Source: Moraxella osloensis (GTDB taxonomy: Bacteria > Pseudomonadota > Gammaproteobacteria > Pseudomonadales > Moraxellaceae). From it: a stretch of 64,000 nt of DNA. Below the pieces are notes generated by a model that worked only from the letters and a program-made list of their open reading frames with translations, did not search any database and was not told the origin of the DNA. The stretch covers positions 992,001 through 1,056,000 of the forward strand of contig NZ_CP047226.1 in NCBI RefSeq assembly GCF_009867135.1. Reading direction: 5' to 3'. Position 1 is the stretch's first letter. Each line of letters begins with the position of its first letter. The position numbers and the translations under genes were made by a program. Below are positions 16,775 through 25,788 of this stretch, one piece after another.

Positions 16775-19390
16775 CTAAAACATTTCTTTAACCGATTTTT
16801 CCAACCAAGACTGCGAGCGCGGCGCCGCATTGAGTGGTTGGTTGTTATTGGTCGGGTCGCCGCTGTTATTAGGGGTATTAGGGATATTGGGGTTATCGGA
16901 GTTGGTCTGGGTATTCCCCGTATAGCCACCTTCATTTTGGGAGCGATTGGCTGCAGCTGGGCTGTCGCCAATGGTGTCTGCCTCGGTCTGTCTGCGCTCA
17001 ATATTGTCATAGCGCTGTTGTTGGCTTTGTCCAAACTCACTCATTGCCTGTTGTTGCTGTGCGGCAAATCTTACTTCTTGCTCGCTTTGGTATAGTTGCA
17101 CCGCGCATTCACTACTATCTTGCGGTAGATTGTCGGTATCAACAGGTACATAGATGGCATTTGGACATTTTTCATTGGATAATTGTGATTTGCCGTTTTC
17201 CATCCATAGCCATTCGATATTGCCTGGCGCGATGAGATTAACTGGCGTAAGCTTTTGCTGCTTCATAAAATTGATCCACATCGGCAAAGCGCCATTACCG
17301 CCACTTAGACCGGTGGGTTTATTGTCATCTAAACCGACCCAAATAACGCTGACCACATTGCCACTATAGCCTGCAAACCACGCATCGCGATAATCATTGG
17401 TAGTCCCTGTTTTACCTGCAAGATTGAGGTTATCACCGAGCGCCAGCGCCGCTTTGGCGGTACCTTGCTTGATGACCTGCTGCATCGCATAATTGGTGAG
17501 ATAGGCAGCCGTGGGGTTGATGACTTGCTGATTTTTTTGTTCCATGCCCTGAACCACTCGTCCTTGGTCATCAATAATCGTGCGAATGGTATGAATTTCA
17601 TGACGCAAGCCACCTGTTGCCAGTACTTGGTAAATCCCCAACATATCCATGGGTGATAGATTTACCGCGCCAAGCAAAGTAGATGGATAATTGGGCAATG
17701 GGCTACTGATACCCATACGGTACAATTGATTTAAAAAATTGGGAATACCGACTTCCATACCCACACGCACCGCAGCTTGGTTATAGGAATTGGCTAAAGC
17801 GCTGGTGAGAGGGATAATACCGTGACTGCCGCCACCGTAATTGCTGGGTGTCCATGTCTTACCATCGGTCATTTTTAGCACAATCGGGCTGTCATCGACA
17901 CTACTTGATAAATTGTAACGACCCTGCTCAAATGCGGTTAAGTAAATAATCGGTTTGAGTAAAGAGCCAACTTGACGTTTGGCATCGATGGCGCGATTAA
18001 AACCGGTAAAATCACGACTACTTCCCACCACAGCGAGCAGTTCACCGTTGTTGGGATTGGCGCTGACTAGGGCAGCTTGCAAATTAGTGAGCTGTTTGGG
18101 ATTACTTTTTTTTAACTGATTGACGCTTTGAATGACCGCACTGGTAGCGGTTTTTTGAACGTTGGGATCAAAACTGGTAAATATTCTTAACCCTTCGTTT
18201 TTGAGATCGTTGGCATCATAGGTACGGGTGAGCTCTCGTTTGACCACGTCTAGATAATCAGGAAAACGCGTTTTACCAATCACAGGATTGTAAGAAATGC
18301 TCAGTGGCTGTTGCACCGCTTCATCATATTGCTGTTGGCTGATTTTACCGGTTATCAGCATATTACTCAGTACCACGTTACGGCGTTTTAGGGCAGCATC
18401 GGGGTAGCGTAGCGGATTGTACTGGGTAGGGCCTTTGGCAAGTCCTACCAGCATCGCCATTTGGTCGAGTCGAAGCTCTTTTAGCGGACGGTTAAAGTAA
18501 AACTGCGAGGCAAGCCCAAACCCGTTGATGGAGTGATTGCCATTTTGACCTAAGTTAATCTCATTCATATAGGCTTGCAAAATCTCACTTTTGGTGTAAT
18601 GCATTTCCAGCAAAATCGCCATCACCGCTTCATTGGCTTTACGTTTGATAGTACGGTCTGAATTGAGATAGAAGTTTTTAACCAGTTGCTGGGTGATGGT
18701 GGAGCCGCCTTGGCGTAAACCGCCCATAAAATTGCTGTAAATCGCCCGTCCTATCCCGCGGATAGACACGCCGTGATGCTGATAAAAACTGCGGTCTTCG
18801 GTTGCCACAAGCGCATCAATTAATGGCTGCGGATAGTCATTGATGGTTAAAACGATGCGGTCTTCATTGTTGTCTGGATAGATACCGCCGATAAAAATTG
18901 GCTCAACCCGCGCTACGCCCGATGGATTGGGATGGGTACTTTGTAGTTTTTCAATTTGGTTATCTTTGAGCGTGACCTTAATAATTTGCGATGGCTCAGT
19001 ATCGTTGGCGGCAAATTTAAATTCGCGGGTATGAATATAGTACTCGCCATTTTTTTTGCTATAAGTCCCGGCATTGTCATAGTTTTTGTCAGGGGTATAG
19101 GTGAGTAAGTTTAACCAATTTTCCAATTCATCATTGCTAAGGGGATTACCCACCGTCAACGTTAATGGTTGCGAGTATACTTTTGCAGGGATATTCCAGC
19201 GTTTGCCCTCAAATTTTTGGGTGATGATATTATCTTGGCGCACCAAATATAACCCAAGCAACACCAAGCCGCCCAATACTGCCACCACAAAGATAAAGCT
19301 TAGGATAAACATCCCTTGTTGGTTTGAGTCATGCTGGAATTTAGGCGAGTTTTGGCGATTTTTAGCGGCAGAGATAACGGTTGAATTCAT
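16775..19390 (-). CDS. mrcB: Penicillin-binding protein 1B (class A PBP)
   Basis: Bifunctional peptidoglycan synthase. A short cytoplasmic tail is followed by one membrane helix (FILSFIFVVAVLGGLVLLGL), the UB2H-like region (GKRWNIPAKVYSQPLTLTVG), a GT51 glycosyltransferase domain with EDRSFYQHHGVS, GGSTITQQLVKN and RKANEAVMAI, and a transpeptidase domain with SLLK (nucleophile Ser in the SxxK), SYN and KTGTTNDYRDAWFAG. The UB2H region makes it PBP1B-like rather than PBP1A. The C-terminal 60 residues are Asn/Pro/Gln-rich and disordered. I start at the ATG at 19388-19390 (MNSTVISA), 871 residues; 26 upstream residues are in frame but hydrophobic in a way that would create a second helix. It faces ccoI divergently. 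Confidence 0.93.
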   Translation of the reverse strand: MNSTVISAAKNRQNSPKFQHDSNQQGMFILSFIFVVAVLGGLVLLGLYLVRQDNIITQKFEGKRWNIPAKVYSQPLTLTVGNPLSNDELENWLNLLTYTPDKNYDNAGTYSKKNGEYYIHTREFKFAANDTEPSQIIKVTLKDNQIEKLQSTHPNPSGVARVEPIFIGGIYPDNNEDRIVLTINDYPQPLIDALVATEDRSFYQHHGVSIRGIGRAIYSNFMGGLRQGGSTITQQLVKNFYLNSDRTIKRKANEAVMAILLEMHYTKSEILQAYMNEINLGQNGNHSINGFGLASQFYFNRPLKELRLDQMAMLVGLAKGPTQYNPLRYPDAALKRRNVVLSNMLITGKISQQQYDEAVQQPLSISYNPVIGKTRFPDYLDVVKRELTRTYDANDLKNEGLRIFTSFDPNVQKTATSAVIQSVNQLKKSNPKQLTNLQAALVSANPNNGELLAVVGSSRDFTGFNRAIDAKRQVGSLLKPIIYLTAFEQGRYNLSSSVDDSPIVLKMTDGKTWTPSNYGGGSHGIIPLTSALANSYNQAAVRVGMEVGIPNFLNQLYRMGISSPLPNYPSTLLGAVNLSPMDMLGIYQVLATGGLRHEIHTIRTIIDDQGRVVQGMEQKNQQVINPTAAYLTNYAMQQVIKQGTAKAALALGDNLNLAGKTGTTNDYRDAWFAGYSGNVVSVIWVGLDDNKPTGLSGGNGALPMWINFMKQQKLTPVNLIAPGNIEWLWMENGKSQLSNEKCPNAIYVPVDTDNLPQDSSECAVQLYQSEQEVRFAAQQQQAMSEFGQSQQQRYDNIERRQTEADTIGDSPAAANRSQNEGGYTGNTQTNSDNPNIPNTPNNSGDPTNNNQPLNAAPRSQSWLEKSVKEMF

Positions 19391-19574
19391 ACAAAAATGC
19401 GTCACGATCAAGGGTATAAAAAAGTGCTTTATCATGACCCAAAATACGCCAAAATACAATGTAAACATCGTGCTATTTTGCCACGTTTATACAGGATTTT
19501 TGAACTTTAATAGACCGTTTTGGAGTACAATAACAGTCATTTTTGGGTGAGTTAGGGTTTTTGCCCTAGGGGTT

Positions 19575-22316
19575 TTGATGATGCCAAACAATAGCCAATT
19601 TGGGGCAAAACAATCGGATATTGAGCCGTCGGTTGTGACCGATGCGCCTAGCCGTACGCTTGTTGAAGCGGATAGCAAATTTACGACCACGTATCAAGAT
19701 GTGGAGCTGGTGTTGCCAGATGAAGGGCATTGTTTTCATTGTGGCGACCCGCTACCAAGCCCGCCATTTTTTACCCATGTATTGGGTGAAGATCGGGCGA
19801 TGTGCTGTATGGGCTGTCAGCTTGCTTCGCAAAGTATCATCGAGGCGGGGCTTGAGCAATACTATCTTGACCGCAGTGAAATCAATCGTACTGCCAGTCT
19901 CCCTGATTCGTTATATCAGCTGCAAGCGTATGACCACGATGATATCAAATCGCAATTTATTTACCATCAGCAAGGGCAAAGCGTTGCTGAGCTGTCAATC
20001 AGCAATTTGCGCTGTGCTGCCTGTAGTTGGCTGATTGAAACCCAGTTGTATCGCCTTGATGGCATGGATACTTGCCAAGTCAATCTCACCAATCAACGGA
20101 TGCGCGTGGTATGGGATGACAAAAAACTGCCGATTAGCCAAATTTTGGCAAATGTGCAAGCCATTGGGTATGATGCCAAACCTTATCGGCAAGATACCCA
20201 TGAGGCGATGCTCAAGCGAGATAATCGCCGTATGTTGTTTCAATTGGGGATTGCGGCATTGGGTGCTATGCAAGCGATGATGTTCGCAGTGGCGCTATAT
20301 TTTGGGGAATATTCAGGTATCGGCGTCAACGATCGGCAATTTTTACGCTGGGTATCGCTGTTTGTTAGTATTCCTGTGTTTTTGATTGCAGGGTTGCCAT
20401 TTTTTCAATCGGCGTGGTCAGCCATCAAAGCCCGCCAAGTCAATATGGATGTGCCGATTAGTATCGCCATTGTCATTACCTTTTTGGCAAGTTTATATGC
20501 GACATTGACCAGCACAGGCGAGACTTATTATGACTCGGTTAGTATGCTGATATTTTTCTTATTGGCGGGCAAATTTGTCGAGCACAATGCCAGGCTAAAA
20601 GCTGCCAATTTAGCCAATGATTTGGTAGTCGTCGAGCCTGTGTTGGTGGCAAAGCTGGGTCATGAAGCGCCGTTAGTGCTAGAGAATATCGATGCCTCAC
20701 AAGTGACGCTGTATGCCAGTCAATATAAAGACCTTTTTTATCAGTCACTTAGTTTAGACCCTGCCAATAGGGGTGATAATGAGCAAATGGTTTCGGCGCA
20801 GTCGCTAAAAGTTGGTGATATTGTCCGCATTGATGCCGGTAGCAGTATCATCAGTGATGGTGTTTTGCTGTCAGATAGTGCCACGGTGTCCGAAAGTTTA
20901 TTGACCGGGGAGAGTGATTTAATCGTCAAACGCTTGGGCGATAACATTGTGGGCGGTAGCCAAAATGACAGTCAGCCGTTTGTGATGCAAATTACCACAT
21001 TACCCAATGACAGCCAAATGGGCGTGATTGATAGGCTAGTAAATCGCTCGCTTAGTGAAAAACCGCAAATCGCCTTAAAAGCAGACAAACTGGCACGCTG
21101 GTTTGTCGCGCGGGTACTGGTGATTGCCAGTATGGTGTTTTTGGCATGGTATTTTATTGAGCCGAGTCATGCCATTTGGGCAACGGTTGCCGTATTGGTC
21201 GCTACTTGTCCCTGTGCCTTGTCATTGGCCACACCCATCGCATTAACCGTTTCTACCAATCGATTAGCAAGCCTGGGGTTTTTGGCGACGCGCGGGCATA
21301 CCATTACCACACTCGCTGAAGTCACCCATGTGGCGTTTGATAAAACCGGTACATTGACATACGGTCAACCCAATTTGATGGCGATTGAAACGCTGGATGT
21401 ACCGTATAGTGTTAAACAAAATGTGTCAGTGGATTTTACTGAAGATGACACCAAAAACCAAGACGAGATAAAAAACCATTTTTTAAGTATTGCAGCGAGT
21501 CTTGAAGTGGGTAGTCGTCACCCCATTGCCCATGCGTTATTGACAATGACTCGGCAAATGCATTTGCCTGCTACTAGCGATTTGGTACACATTCCAGGGG
21601 GCGGTCTGCAGGCCACGATTGATGGGCTAAGTTACCGTCTAGGTCATCATGGTTTTGCAGTGCAATCAGGATTAGACGATGGGTTACTGCCAAATCTGAG
21701 CAAACACCAAGCCAGTACCAGTGTGACCTTATCGAGACAAGATAGCCTAAGCAAAAAATGGCAACCACTGGCGCATTTTTATTTTCATGATAAAGTCCGT
21801 GAAGGCGCCTTAGCTACCATTAAACACCTCAAAGACCAAGGCGTGCAGGTGCTGATGCTCACCGGTGACCCAAGTGCTCAGGCGTTTGAGGTAGCGCGTG
21901 AGCTTGGTATTGACACGGTTTATAAAGGTCTTACTCCGAATGATAAGGTACAACATTTAAAAGCGCTGCAGCAGCAAGGACATATCGTGCAAATGGTCGG
22001 TGATGGGGTCAATGATGCGCCGGTACTTGCCGCTGCCAATATCTCAACCGCCATGGCAGGGGCGGCAGATTTGGCGCAAGTCTCCAGTGACTCTTTGGTA
22101 CTCAATGGTCAAATCCAAGCCGTGGCAAAAGCACGTGAAGTGGCGTTCAAGACCGATCGCATTATTGCCCAAAACTTCAAATGGGCGCTCGGGTATAATT
22201 TTATCGTACTGATACCCGCTGCGTTAGGCTATGTGCCGCCTTGGTTGGCTGCGATTGGTATGTCATTAAGCTCGCTGTTTGTGGTGCTCAATGCGTTACG
22301 TCTCAAACGCGCTTAA
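19575..22316 (+). CDS. ccoI: CcoI/FixI-type copper-translocating P-type ATPase
   Basis: A P1B-type ATPase of 913 residues. The N-terminus has a Cys-rich motif HCGDPLP and MCCMGCQLAS typical of CcoI/FixI, then a heavy-metal-associated domain with LRCAACSWLIE. Eight membrane segments are expected; the sixth carries the metal-binding CPC in ATCPCALSLATPI. The phosphorylation site is AFDKTGTLTYG, with MLTGDPSAQA and MVGDGVNDAPVLAAA further on. This subfamily exports copper for assembly of cbb3 cytochrome oxidase rather than for detoxification. The ccoNOPQ genes are not in the window, so this copy stands alone. Two successive ATG codons open the gene at 19575. The gene divergent to it encodes PBP1B; a lipoprotein gene converges. 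Confidence 0.88.
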   Translation: MMMPNNSQFGAKQSDIEPSVVTDAPSRTLVEADSKFTTTYQDVELVLPDEGHCFHCGDPLPSPPFFTHVLGEDRAMCCMGCQLASQSIIEAGLEQYYLDRSEINRTASLPDSLYQLQAYDHDDIKSQFIYHQQGQSVAELSISNLRCAACSWLIETQLYRLDGMDTCQVNLTNQRMRVVWDDKKLPISQILANVQAIGYDAKPYRQDTHEAMLKRDNRRMLFQLGIAALGAMQAMMFAVALYFGEYSGIGVNDRQFLRWVSLFVSIPVFLIAGLPFFQSAWSAIKARQVNMDVPISIAIVITFLASLYATLTSTGETYYDSVSMLIFFLLAGKFVEHNARLKAANLANDLVVVEPVLVAKLGHEAPLVLENIDASQVTLYASQYKDLFYQSLSLDPANRGDNEQMVSAQSLKVGDIVRIDAGSSIISDGVLLSDSATVSESLLTGESDLIVKRLGDNIVGGSQNDSQPFVMQITTLPNDSQMGVIDRLVNRSLSEKPQIALKADKLARWFVARVLVIASMVFLAWYFIEPSHAIWATVAVLVATCPCALSLATPIALTVSTNRLASLGFLATRGHTITTLAEVTHVAFDKTGTLTYGQPNLMAIETLDVPYSVKQNVSVDFTEDDTKNQDEIKNHFLSIAASLEVGSRHPIAHALLTMTRQMHLPATSDLVHIPGGGLQATIDGLSYRLGHHGFAVQSGLDDGLLPNLSKHQASTSVTLSRQDSLSKKWQPLAHFYFHDKVREGALATIKHLKDQGVQVLMLTGDPSAQAFEVARELGIDTVYKGLTPNDKVQHLKALQQQGHIVQMVGDGVNDAPVLAAANISTAMAGAADLAQVSSDSLVLNGQIQAVAKAREVAFKTDRIIAQNFKWALGYNFIVLIPAALGYVPPWLAAIGMSLSSLFVVLNALRLKRA

Positions 22317-22336
22317 TAGTGCAATTTAACAAAGCT

Positions 22337-23260
22337 TTATGCTTTTGGCTTACTAAAATCATACGCCGTGACTATTTGCGCGTTTTTGGCAAAATCGATG
22401 AAATAATAGAAGTATTTATCATTCTCATCAATCACCCGATCGCCGTTGGTATCGGCTTGGGTTGAAAAGTAAAAACGCTTGCTCTCAGGCAGCCATTTAT
22501 AATGTTTAAAATATTGATTATTGGGCGTGAGTTTCAATAAATTTTTGCCATTCAAATCACTTAAATACAAAGTGAGCTGCTGATCGAGATTGGTTTTATT
22601 GTCATCATCATCATCTATCTCTTTGACTTCATAGATAAAATAGCCCAGCAGTAAGGTATTGCCGACTTTGACTGCCAATGGGTTGGTTGCTTCTTTAGCG
22701 GCTTGCGGTTGGGTAGGCGCAGTTTGCGCGATGGCAGCTTTTTTCTGCGCTGTTTTGTCCTCTTGGCTTAAATCTACCAAGGGCGTGTGCACCGCTCTTA
22801 TCACAAAGTTATCGTGTGGAAACAGCCGGTGTACTTGCCCGGTTTTTAACCCTTCAAACACAATATTGTAAACACTGCTTTGAAAATCATAGGGCGCAAC
22901 TTCTTGAAAGTAACTAACGGGTGATTTTTTAGCATCACTGGCATCGCTTTCAGCTTTGCGATTGATGGGCACTGACGGAATAATCGGATGCAGTAGGCTT
23001 GGCACACCTGCCAAATACACCGGAAAATCCATGCGTTTTAACCCGACTGTAGCAGGTGGGATACTGGCTGGGGTTTGTGCAATGATGACTTCAGGTACAT
23101 TAGCGGTTGAAGGGGCAGTGTCGCTCGCTCGGGTATTTGTCTCAGGGGTGGGTTGGCAGGCGGCAAGTCCCAAGCCTAGCCCCATAGCGCTCAAGGTGCT
23201 CAAAGTGATATGTAATGGTCTAAAAAAATTCGCATCACGCCATTGGTTAACAAAAGACAT
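22337..23260 (-). CDS. Putative lipoprotein of unknown function
   Basis: The product has a signal sequence ending in a lipobox (GLGLGLAAC, then QPTPET), so it should be lipid-anchored at the cell envelope. The mature part begins with a Thr/Ser/Pro-rich linker, followed by a globular domain with YFQEVAPYDFQSSVYNIVFE and a C-terminus containing ADTNGDRVIDENDKYFYYF, a D-x-N-x-D loop that looks like a single EF-hand-like calcium site or dockerin-type loop. I start at the ATG at 23258-23260, since GGAG lies six bases upstream; two ATGs further upstream are in frame but lack a site. It converges on ccoI with a 20-base gap. I do not recognise the family. Confidence 0.78.
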   Translation of the reverse strand: MSFVNQWRDANFFRPLHITLSTLSAMGLGLGLAACQPTPETNTRASDTAPSTANVPEVIIAQTPASIPPATVGLKRMDFPVYLAGVPSLLHPIIPSVPINRKAESDASDAKKSPVSYFQEVAPYDFQSSVYNIVFEGLKTGQVHRLFPHDNFVIRAVHTPLVDLSQEDKTAQKKAAIAQTAPTQPQAAKEATNPLAVKVGNTLLLGYFIYEVKEIDDDDDNKTNLDQQLTLYLSDLNGKNLLKLTPNNQYFKHYKWLPESKRFYFSTQADTNGDRVIDENDKYFYYFIDFAKNAQIVTAYDFSKPKA

Positions 23261-23635
23261 AGGGGTCTCCATTACAAAGATAATCAAATATACTACTAAA
23301 ATGATAAGACATGTACAATCTTTGGTTATATCATCGCATTCAGCGCTATAATGTTACTGACTGTTTTTGTCTTGAGTGTTTTAAAAGGTAAATAAGAAAG
23401 GTAAGTAAATTTGAAATAACCCAACACGGGGCAAAAGGCGCGTGAGTAGCTATTTCATAAATTTAGGTTATAATAGTCAAAATTTAGTTAGACGCTTGAA
23501 TTTTTTGCTTTTAAACTTTTAAACTTTTAAACTTTTAAGCATAGGGCGGCTAACTGGGCAGCACTATGTGTTATGTGTAAAGTGGTTTATGATTTATTTT
23601 CAAAAAGGGATATCTTAGCGATTGCGAGTGCATGA
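23261..23635. other. Intergenic region upstream of hda
   Basis: This 375-base gap between a minus-strand lipoprotein gene and hda holds no gene I can support. It contains a consensus TATAAT on the plus strand at 23469-23474 (no clear -35 at 17 bases) and an 8-bp repeat array at 23508-23539, and would carry divergent promoters for both neighbours. Confidence 0.6.
23508..23539. repeat. Four tandem copies of an 8-bp unit upstream of hda
   Basis: CTTTTAAA is repeated three times and followed by CTTTTAAG, positions 23508-23539. Each unit contains TTTAAA, itself palindromic. It lies about 100 bases before the hda start, downstream of the TATAAT at 23469. Confidence 0.85.
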
Positions 23636-24421
23636 ATGTCGGAACAATTAAGTCTAAACTTAAATATCAAGCAGTCCGCGAGTATCAGTGACTTTAGTGG
23701 TCCAGGCTGGGTATCCATCATCGATGTGGTGCGCCAAATGCATGTAGGGCTATTGACGCAGCTATATCTATACGGCGAGCGCGATACAGGTAAAACCCAT
23801 CTACTCAACGCTATCTGCGAATCCTTCCGTGATATCGACCAATCTGTTATTTATCTGTCGCTGCGTGAGCTGATAAATGCCAATATGGATGCCATGGTGT
23901 TGTCATCGCTAGAGAATACTACGGTGATTGCGCTTGATGATATGGATGCAATTCAAGGTCATCCTGAATGGCAAGAAGCAGTTTTTCATCTGATTAATTT
24001 ATCGCAAGAATACGGTAATAAAATTATTTTTGCCAGTCGGTTGCCAGTAAAGTCGTTAAATTTTGAGCTGCGAGATTTGCTATCAAGGCTTGCGCGAGCC
24101 GCAACTTTTCAGTTGCCAACTGGCAGTGATAGGCTTGATAGACAGCTGATTTTGGAATCGGTATTACGCCGTCGTCATTGGCACTTTGACCCGCGCATCA
24201 TTGACTATTTGCTCAATGAAGGTCCACACCGCATCGGTGCAATGTTGGCAGTGTTAAACGAATTGCAGCCATTGTTTTCTAACATGGAACGCACCCCATT
24301 AAACAAAGTGAGCAAAGCCAAAATTCAAGATGCGATGAATATCATTGATAATTTAACGCTCAATTTTGAATTGGCGGACTTTGATGAAATTGCAGAAAAT
24401 GAAAATTTTTTAGATTTTTGA
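23636..24421 (+). CDS. hda: DnaA regulatory inactivator Hda
   Basis: A DnaA-like AAA+ protein of 261 residues without the DNA-binding domain IV, as expected for Hda, which with the DNA-loaded beta clamp stimulates DnaA-ATP hydrolysis and so limits replication initiation. The N-terminal EQLSLNL is the clamp-binding peptide; YGERDTGKTHLLNAI is the Walker A block, VIALDDMDAI the Walker B, and FASRLPVKSLNFELRDLLSR the sensor I/box VII region with the arginine finger. The start at 23636 places the clamp peptide at residues 3-7. The upstream 375 bases are non-coding with an 8-bp repeat. A DUF2057 gene follows after 77 bases. Confidence 0.92.
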   Translation: MSEQLSLNLNIKQSASISDFSGPGWVSIIDVVRQMHVGLLTQLYLYGERDTGKTHLLNAICESFRDIDQSVIYLSLRELINANMDAMVLSSLENTTVIALDDMDAIQGHPEWQEAVFHLINLSQEYGNKIIFASRLPVKSLNFELRDLLSRLARAATFQLPTGSDRLDRQLILESVLRRRHWHFDPRIIDYLLNEGPHRIGAMLAVLNELQPLFSNMERTPLNKVSKAKIQDAMNIIDNLTLNFELADFDEIAENENFLDF

Positions 24422-24498
24422 CCGGGTTTGTCATAGGAATTGCGTGATAAATGGGTTAGAATCCATTAACAGTTTGATGTAAAACAACAGGATATCCT

Positions 24499-25191
24499 AT
24501 GAATAAACAGTACTTATGGACGGCTGCCGCGTTGACTGCTGGCATGTTAGCAACCACACAAACATTTGCCCAAGTCACCTTGAATGTTACTGACAATACC
24601 GTGGTGACCGCTATTAATGGTCAAGAAGTCAAAAACGGCTTGCTTTCAAAGCCGCAAAAAACCTACAAACTTGAGCCAGGCAAACATGTGATTACTGCCA
24701 AGTACAATCGATTGTACGAGCTGCGCGGTGACAATCACGATGTGTTACGTTCAAGCAATATTAGCGTTCCGGTAGAGCTTGCCGACAATCAAACGTATGT
24801 GTTGGATATGCTAGGTCAACCAGAAGACTATAATGCCGCCAAAGAATATGTCAAACAACCGACACTAGCGGTGCTACAAGGCAAGCAAATCATTGCAAGT
24901 CAGCAAGCCACATCCAGCAGTAGTTCAAGCATTTTTAGCGGGTTGGGTAATGCGTTAGGCGGTGTGTTTGGTGGTAGCTCAAAAGCGGTTGAAGCCAATC
25001 AACAAACCATCAATGCCTTAGGACAATCAGGGGGTGCGATTCCCGCTATCAATCAACCTAGTAATCAATTTGGCAATCAAGCGGTTGTGACCACGGTCAG
25101 TTCATCGGATAGTCTCGATCAATTTATGCAGTTATGGTTGAGAGCAACGCCAGCAGAGCGTGATAAAATTCGCCAGTGGGTGCAAAAATAA
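24499..25191 (+). CDS. DUF2057 family secreted protein
   Basis: The 230-residue product has a signal peptide of about 24 residues (ALTAGMLATTQTFA then QVTLNV), so it is exported. The N-terminal half, with VNGQEV-like NGLLSKPQKTYKLEPGKHVI and YELRGDNHDVLRSSNISVPV, matches the DUF2057 (YccT) family, whose E. coli members are periplasmic and of uncertain role. Downstream is a flexible Ser/Gly-rich linker (SSSSSSIFSGLGNALGGVFG) and a short C-terminal helix WLRATPAERDKIRQWVQ also seen at the end of DUF2057 proteins. AGGA lies eight bases before the ATG. The gene ends at a bidirectional terminator shared with gspM. Confidence 0.85.
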   Translation: MNKQYLWTAAALTAGMLATTQTFAQVTLNVTDNTVVTAINGQEVKNGLLSKPQKTYKLEPGKHVITAKYNRLYELRGDNHDVLRSSNISVPVELADNQTYVLDMLGQPEDYNAAKEYVKQPTLAVLQGKQIIASQQATSSSSSSIFSGLGNALGGVFGGSSKAVEANQQTINALGQSGGAIPAINQPSNQFGNQAVVTTVSSSDSLDQFMQLWLRATPAERDKIRQWVQK

Positions 25192-25216
25192 TCACCCAAT
25201 GCGCCCCCATGCCCCA

Positions 25217-25245
25217 AAAAAACGATGCCAAGTGCATCGTTTTTT
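25217..25245. terminator. Bidirectional intrinsic terminator
   Basis: The stem AACGATGC (25221-25228) / GCATCGTT (25234-25241), loop CAAGT, flanked by A and T runs, lies between the convergent DUF2057 and gspM genes. Confidence 0.92.
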
Positions 25246-25275
25246 ATGGTCTTTTACCATTATTTACTTCTAGCA

Positions 25276-25767
25276 TTAGTTAATAGATAAGACAGACTGT
25301 ACTTCAAGCTTATCGAGGGCTGGCTGGTTGATTTGTAGTTGCTGGATACGAATACCTTGTTGTTCAAACTGATTAAATATATTGGTGATTACGCTGGCTT
25401 GCGCGTGACTAAAAGCAACTTGGATAGTATTGCCATTCTCGACCACTTGCGCATTGACAATACCTGATTGGATGAGTATTTGTTTGATAGCATCGGCTTG
25501 ATTGACTTGTTGGGTCTGGTTGGGATTGATGTTGCCTGCTTGACTGCGTAGCCAAAACACATCTGCCATGGTGTCATCGTATTTTTTTTGTGCTTGGTTG
25601 GCTTTACTATGCAGCGTCCAACCACCGACACCGACCACGAAAAAAAGCAAGAACATTGCCAATATCAGCAGCGCAATCTGATCACGACGTGATAAATTTT
25701 GAAACGCATGACCCAAAGGCGTGGTTAGTTTTTGCAGGGATTGGCTCAGTGAAGCGTGCGGTTTCAT
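25276..25767 (-). CDS. gspM: Type II secretion system protein M
   Basis: A 163-residue bitopic inner-membrane protein: about 30 cytoplasmic residues, one membrane helix (IALLILAMFLLFFVVGVGGW, residues 31-50) and a periplasmic ferredoxin-like domain ending NQFEQQGIRIQQLQIN, as in GspM. It would pair with GspL on the assembly platform that couples the GspE ATPase to pseudopilus growth. gspL lies immediately upstream (21-base gap) on the same strand. No other gsp gene is in the window, in keeping with the scattered type II secretion loci of Moraxellaceae. The RDQIALLI block just before the helix is the most GspM-like feature. Confidence 0.87.
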   Translation of the reverse strand: MKPHASLSQSLQKLTTPLGHAFQNLSRRDQIALLILAMFLLFFVVGVGGWTLHSKANQAQKKYDDTMADVFWLRSQAGNINPNQTQQVNQADAIKQILIQSGIVNAQVVENGNTIQVAFSHAQASVITNIFNQFEQQGIRIQQLQINQPALDKLEVQSVLSIN

Positions 25768-25788
25768 AAATTCATCTCAGTCGTAGGT

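Noticed and set aside
23508-23539. CRISPR-like array
   Set aside because: The units are 8 bp with no spacers; a simple tandem repeat, and no cas gene is present. No CRISPR array was seen anywhere in the window.
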